Assembly: GCA_002070055.1 (NCBI GenBank)
Contig: MWCM01000008.1
Location: 1 to 54,103, forward strand
Length of the DNA: 54,103 nucleotides
Direction of reading: 5' to 3'
Origin: a bacterium ADurb.Bin212
GTDB lineage: Bacteria > Patescibacteriota > UBA1384 > XYA2-FULL-43-10
The notes below the pieces were generated by a model. That model worked only from the letters and a program-made list of their open reading frames with translations, made no database searches and was not told the DNA's origin. Of this stretch, positions 51,033 to 54,103 are shown one piece after another. Made by a program: the position numbers and the translations under genes. The first letter of the stretch is position 1. Each line of letters begins with the position of its first letter.

Positions 51033-51920
51033 CTAATATCTTTTAAGCTCTAAATTTGAGACACCAGACTCGAAATTAATATTGACAACTTTATCGTTGA
51101 GTTTATAATCACGGCTAAGCCATGTCTCTCCCTCTTTGTCTAGCCCAAAAGCACTAAAGTTATTGCCTGATAAACCCGACTTATTAACTACCTTTACTGC
51201 AAAACCTTCCGGAATTTGTATTTGAAAATTGGACGCACCACATGAAATGTTTACATCTACTACGTTTACTTTTTCTCCCAAGACAATAATTGATGAGGTT
51301 GCGCCACTATCAATGTCCAAAGACTCCAGCATTACCGCTTTTAAATTAAGGTCAATTTTTGAAGCACCGGAGTCGATGTCTACGCGCACAGGGAGATCGC
51401 TTCGAGTTTTTAAATCGATGCGGTTTGAATAATTCGGCCCGATCATAAAACTATTAAAAGGCAGCTGGTTGAGTCTAACTGTTTGAATTTTGGCATCAGT
51501 TGAATTTGATATTTCAACACCACTGATTGTTTCTGATTGGCCGCAAAGAAGACAATCATCTCCTCCGGAGAGAGAAAAATTTACTGCTCCCAATGCAAAA
51601 AACAAACGGCCGGATTTTACTCCTTCGGAAATAGTTTCATGTATCTCTGTGCTTTTTTGGACTATGCTTTGATTGCGATAAATCAGTGCAAATGCAGAAA
51701 ATGCAGCACCAATAATAATAATTGATAAAACCAGAAACCAAAATGACTTAAACCCGCTTTTTAAAAAGAGAATAGAAACACCCCAAAGTATGATTATTAT
51801 CGGCCACAACCTCCAAGCTTGATACCAAATAGCAGAAGGCAATATACCTAAATTTGACAACAGCCACAATAAACCGAAACAAATCGCCAGAGTCGCCCAA
51901 AATATCCTATTTACTGACAT
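51033..51920 (-). CDS. LiaF-like membrane protein with C-terminal toastrack domain
   Basis: 295 aa. Four N-terminal membrane segments of the DUF5668/LiaI-LiaF type (ATLAICFGLLWLLSNLGILP, WRLWPIIIILWGVSILF, WFLVLSIIIIGAAFSAFALIY). A beta-repeat domain (about 145-295) follows with alternating short strands (VRVDIDSGASKIDLNLKAVMLESLDIDSGATSSIIVLG, VVDVNISCGASNFQIQIP), as in cell-wall stress sensor proteins. It begins 1 nt after the PspC gene ends. Likely function: envelope-stress sensing. Confidence 0.8.
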   Translation of the reverse strand: MSVNRIFWATLAICFGLLWLLSNLGILPSAIWYQAWRLWPIIIILWGVSILFLKSGFKSFWFLVLSIIIIGAAFSAFALIYRNQSIVQKSTEIHETISEGVKSGRLFFALGAVNFSLSGGDDCLLCGQSETISGVEISNSTDAKIQTVRLNQLPFNSFMIGPNYSNRIDLKTRSDLPVRVDIDSGASKIDLNLKAVMLESLDIDSGATSSIIVLGEKVNVVDVNISCGASNFQIQIPEGFAVKVVNKSGLSGNNFSAFGLDKEGETWLSRDYKLNDKVVNINFESGVSNLELKRY

Positions 51921-51921
51921 T

Positions 51922-52377
51922 CTACTCCTCCTTTCCGCTCATAGGGAGAAGCAAAACCACACCGATTAACACTAAAAGAAGCGGCCATGATTTCCCGAAA
52001 GAAAGTGATGGAAATAGATTATTTAACAAAACGAGTGCACCTACAATAATTAAACCGTAAGCAAAAACAGTTTCTCCCATGCTGTTTTTGGCAACTTTTT
52101 TAATATCGCCAACCGCCTGCTTTGCCCCGCTTTTTATTTTTTCTTTATTTTCTTCAGCAAACTCATTTTTAATTTTGTCGGCTATCGAATTGCCTTTTTC
52201 CTCTGGCATTACAATTAATAGAATAATATAGATCGCAGCACCTACGCCATCGGCAAGCAACAAAACAACAAATATTAACCTGACAATTACCACATCAACT
52301 TTGAAATAGTTGGCAATGCCCAAGCAAACCCCAGCGATTATTTTTCCTTCTTTGGGCCTAATAAATTTTGATTCCAT
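51922..52377 (-). CDS. PspC-domain envelope-stress protein
   Basis: 151 aa. The PspC domain opens the protein (FIRPKEGKIIAGVCLGIANYFKVDVVIVRLIFVVLLLADGVGAAIYIILLIVMPEE, residues 5-59). A charged linker (NEFAEENKEKIKSGAKQ) and two further membrane segments of LiaI-like type follow (about 103-122, 130-145, NLFPSLSFGKSWPLLLVLIGVVLLL). Part of a four-gene membrane stress-type operon. Confidence 0.88.
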   Translation of the reverse strand: MESKFIRPKEGKIIAGVCLGIANYFKVDVVIVRLIFVVLLLADGVGAAIYIILLIVMPEEKGNSIADKIKNEFAEENKEKIKSGAKQAVGDIKKVAKNSMGETVFAYGLIIVGALVLLNNLFPSLSFGKSWPLLLVLIGVVLLLPMSGKEE

Positions 52378-52392
52378 AATTAATCTCCAAAA

Positions 52393-52554
52393 TTAATCAT
52401 GATATAGATCGCGAAACATCATTCCCAGCCCAATGATGATTATTATAATTGGCCAGATTATATTAAAATTAAAAATTGGAATAAAGTTGCCCAAAAAAAG
52501 GACTATTCCCACAAAAACCAACACTAATGATAGTAATAATTTTCTTTCGTTCAT
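52393..52554 (-). CDS. Small two-helix membrane protein (LiaI-like)
   Basis: 53 aa: MNERKLLLSLVLVFVGIVLFLGNFIPIFNFNIIWPIIIIIIGLGMMFRDLYHD in two hydrophobic helices. The GNFIP...WPIIIIIIGLGMM wording matches the DUF5668/LiaI membrane hairpin found in the two larger proteins downstream. It lies 15 nt before pspC and 9 nt after the next gene. Confidence 0.75.
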   Translation of the reverse strand: MNERKLLLSLVLVFVGIVLFLGNFIPIFNFNIIWPIIIIIIGLGMMFRDLYHD

Positions 52555-52563
52555 ATACTTCTA

Positions 52564-52797
52564 TTAATAGTCGTCACTTTTAGAGGCAAAGACAAAAAAA
52601 GCTGTCATAACACCAACAGCAATTAGCGCAATCCCCAAGACAAAAGATGCAATTAATACCATGCTATCATCGCTTCGATTGCTTATTGAATCAGCTCCAA
52701 CAGATATGTATTCGTTGGTTGAAGCGTAAATCAACCCGCCGCCCAAAGTTAGAGATAGTATCGACAAAAGCGTTTTAACTTTTCTATTTTTTATCAT
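52564..52797 (-). CDS. Small membrane protein at head of PspC operon
   Basis: 77 aa. Two hydrophobic segments (about 9-25 and 45-70); first one may be a signal sequence (MIKNRKVKTLLSILSLTLGGGLIYAS). No family recognised. It is the promoter-proximal gene of the stress-type operon. Confidence 0.65.
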   Translation of the reverse strand: MIKNRKVKTLLSILSLTLGGGLIYASTNEYISVGADSISNRSDDSMVLIASFVLGIALIAVGVMTAFFVFASKSDDY

Positions 52798-52880
52798 ATG
52801 CCTCCAATCACGCTAATTAGAATACCTTAATAATAGCACTTTGAAAAAAATTATCAAAAAAAGAGCTTTTAAAAATCTCT

Positions 52881-53000
<120 letters not shown>

Positions 53001-53234
53001 GCAAATTTTTAAAAGCTCACATTTATATTCTGTTTGTACAATCTGATAGAGTGCGAGAAATAAGAACTCTCGCACCCGTATCAGGTAATACAGTTTAAGC
53101 AAGATCCAGATACAAGATTCTCCCACTTTTGGCGGGATACTACCGGCATCAGGTATCTTATCGCTTAAGATTTTCTGGAATAATCCAGTAATCGCTAGTC
53201 AAACGCTTTTTTCAGTTGAAAAAAGAAACCAATA
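53001..53234 (-). other. 23S-5S intergenic spacer
   Basis: 234 nt with no tRNA and no ORF of note. CTTTTTTCA-GTT-GAAAAAAG (about 53209-53228) is a hairpin next to the 23S end and may belong to the RNase III-type processing stem. Two similar segments beginning ATCAGGTA occur (about 53081 and 53139). Confidence 0.6.

Positions 53235-54103
<869 letters not shown>

Overview
The window reads as an AT-rich, densely packed chromosome segment of a bacterium with reduced gene content. I infer a member of the Candidate Phyla Radiation (Patescibacteria). The reasons are the many short gene overlaps, a division/cell-wall cluster that lacks rsmH, ftsA and ftsZ, a GlmU divided into two genes, a type IV pilus operon, and no amino-acid biosynthesis apart from one DAHP synthase. 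TGA serves as a stop, so the code is not the Gracilibacteria/SR1 variant. No marker alignment could be run, so the placement is inference.

Layout. 1-9.2 kb (minus): type IV pilus operon, running VWA surface protein, pilN, pilO, a small membrane protein, pilB, pilT (cut by the window edge). 9.4-10.0 kb (minus): tRNA-Thr(TGT), tRNA-Tyr, tRNA-Thr(GGT), rpmG, tRNA-Trp. 10.1-14.6 kb: TPR protein, ricT, holB-like gene, zinc-ribbon protein, rpmB, M50 protease, an unclassified structured RNA with its own -10 box, tRNA-Pro and a membrane protein. 14.6-25.8 kb: degenerate phosphatase-like/propeller membrane protein, DAHP synthase, six-hairpin glycosidase-like protein, ddl, argS, tyrS and a class A penicillin-binding protein. 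25.8-40.6 kb (minus): mraZ, a 173-bp inverted-repeat element where rsmH would be expected, ftsL, ftsI, murF, mraY, murD, ftsW, murG, murC, murB, ftsQ, recJ, radA. A 10-bp-periodic GTGG operator lies upstream of mraZ. 40.8-46.4 kb: glyS, a GC-rich divergent gene pair, recO, the two glmU halves and a third GC-rich gene. 46.6-52.8 kb: Nudix hydrolase, mutM (apparently starting at ATT), HAD hydrolase, PadR regulator, U32 peptidase-family protein and a PspC/LiaF-like envelope operon. 52.9-54.1 kb (minus): 5S rRNA and the 3' part of 23S rRNA.

How the genes work together. Much of the window supplies peptidoglycan: split GlmU makes UDP-GlcNAc, MurB/C/D/F with Ddl build the precursor, MraY and MurG make lipid II, and FtsW, FtsI and the class A PBP polymerise and cross-link it. 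MraZ probably autoregulates this cluster. MutM plus the Nudix enzyme look like a partial 8-oxoguanine defence, and RecJ, RadA and RecO provide recombination repair.

The least ordinary part is a set of three GC-rich orphan genes (53, 284 and 115 aa) placed between AT-rich housekeeping genes. Each has its own recognisable promoter and its own strong terminator. Two of them have a leader in which an intrinsic terminator lies between promoter and gene and a mutually exclusive antiterminator helix can be drawn, so they look like attenuation-controlled or riboswitch-controlled single-gene cassettes. Other points of note are the structured RNA at 13.75-13.94 kb, the ATT start of mutM, and the 173-bp inverted-repeat element between mraZ and ftsL.
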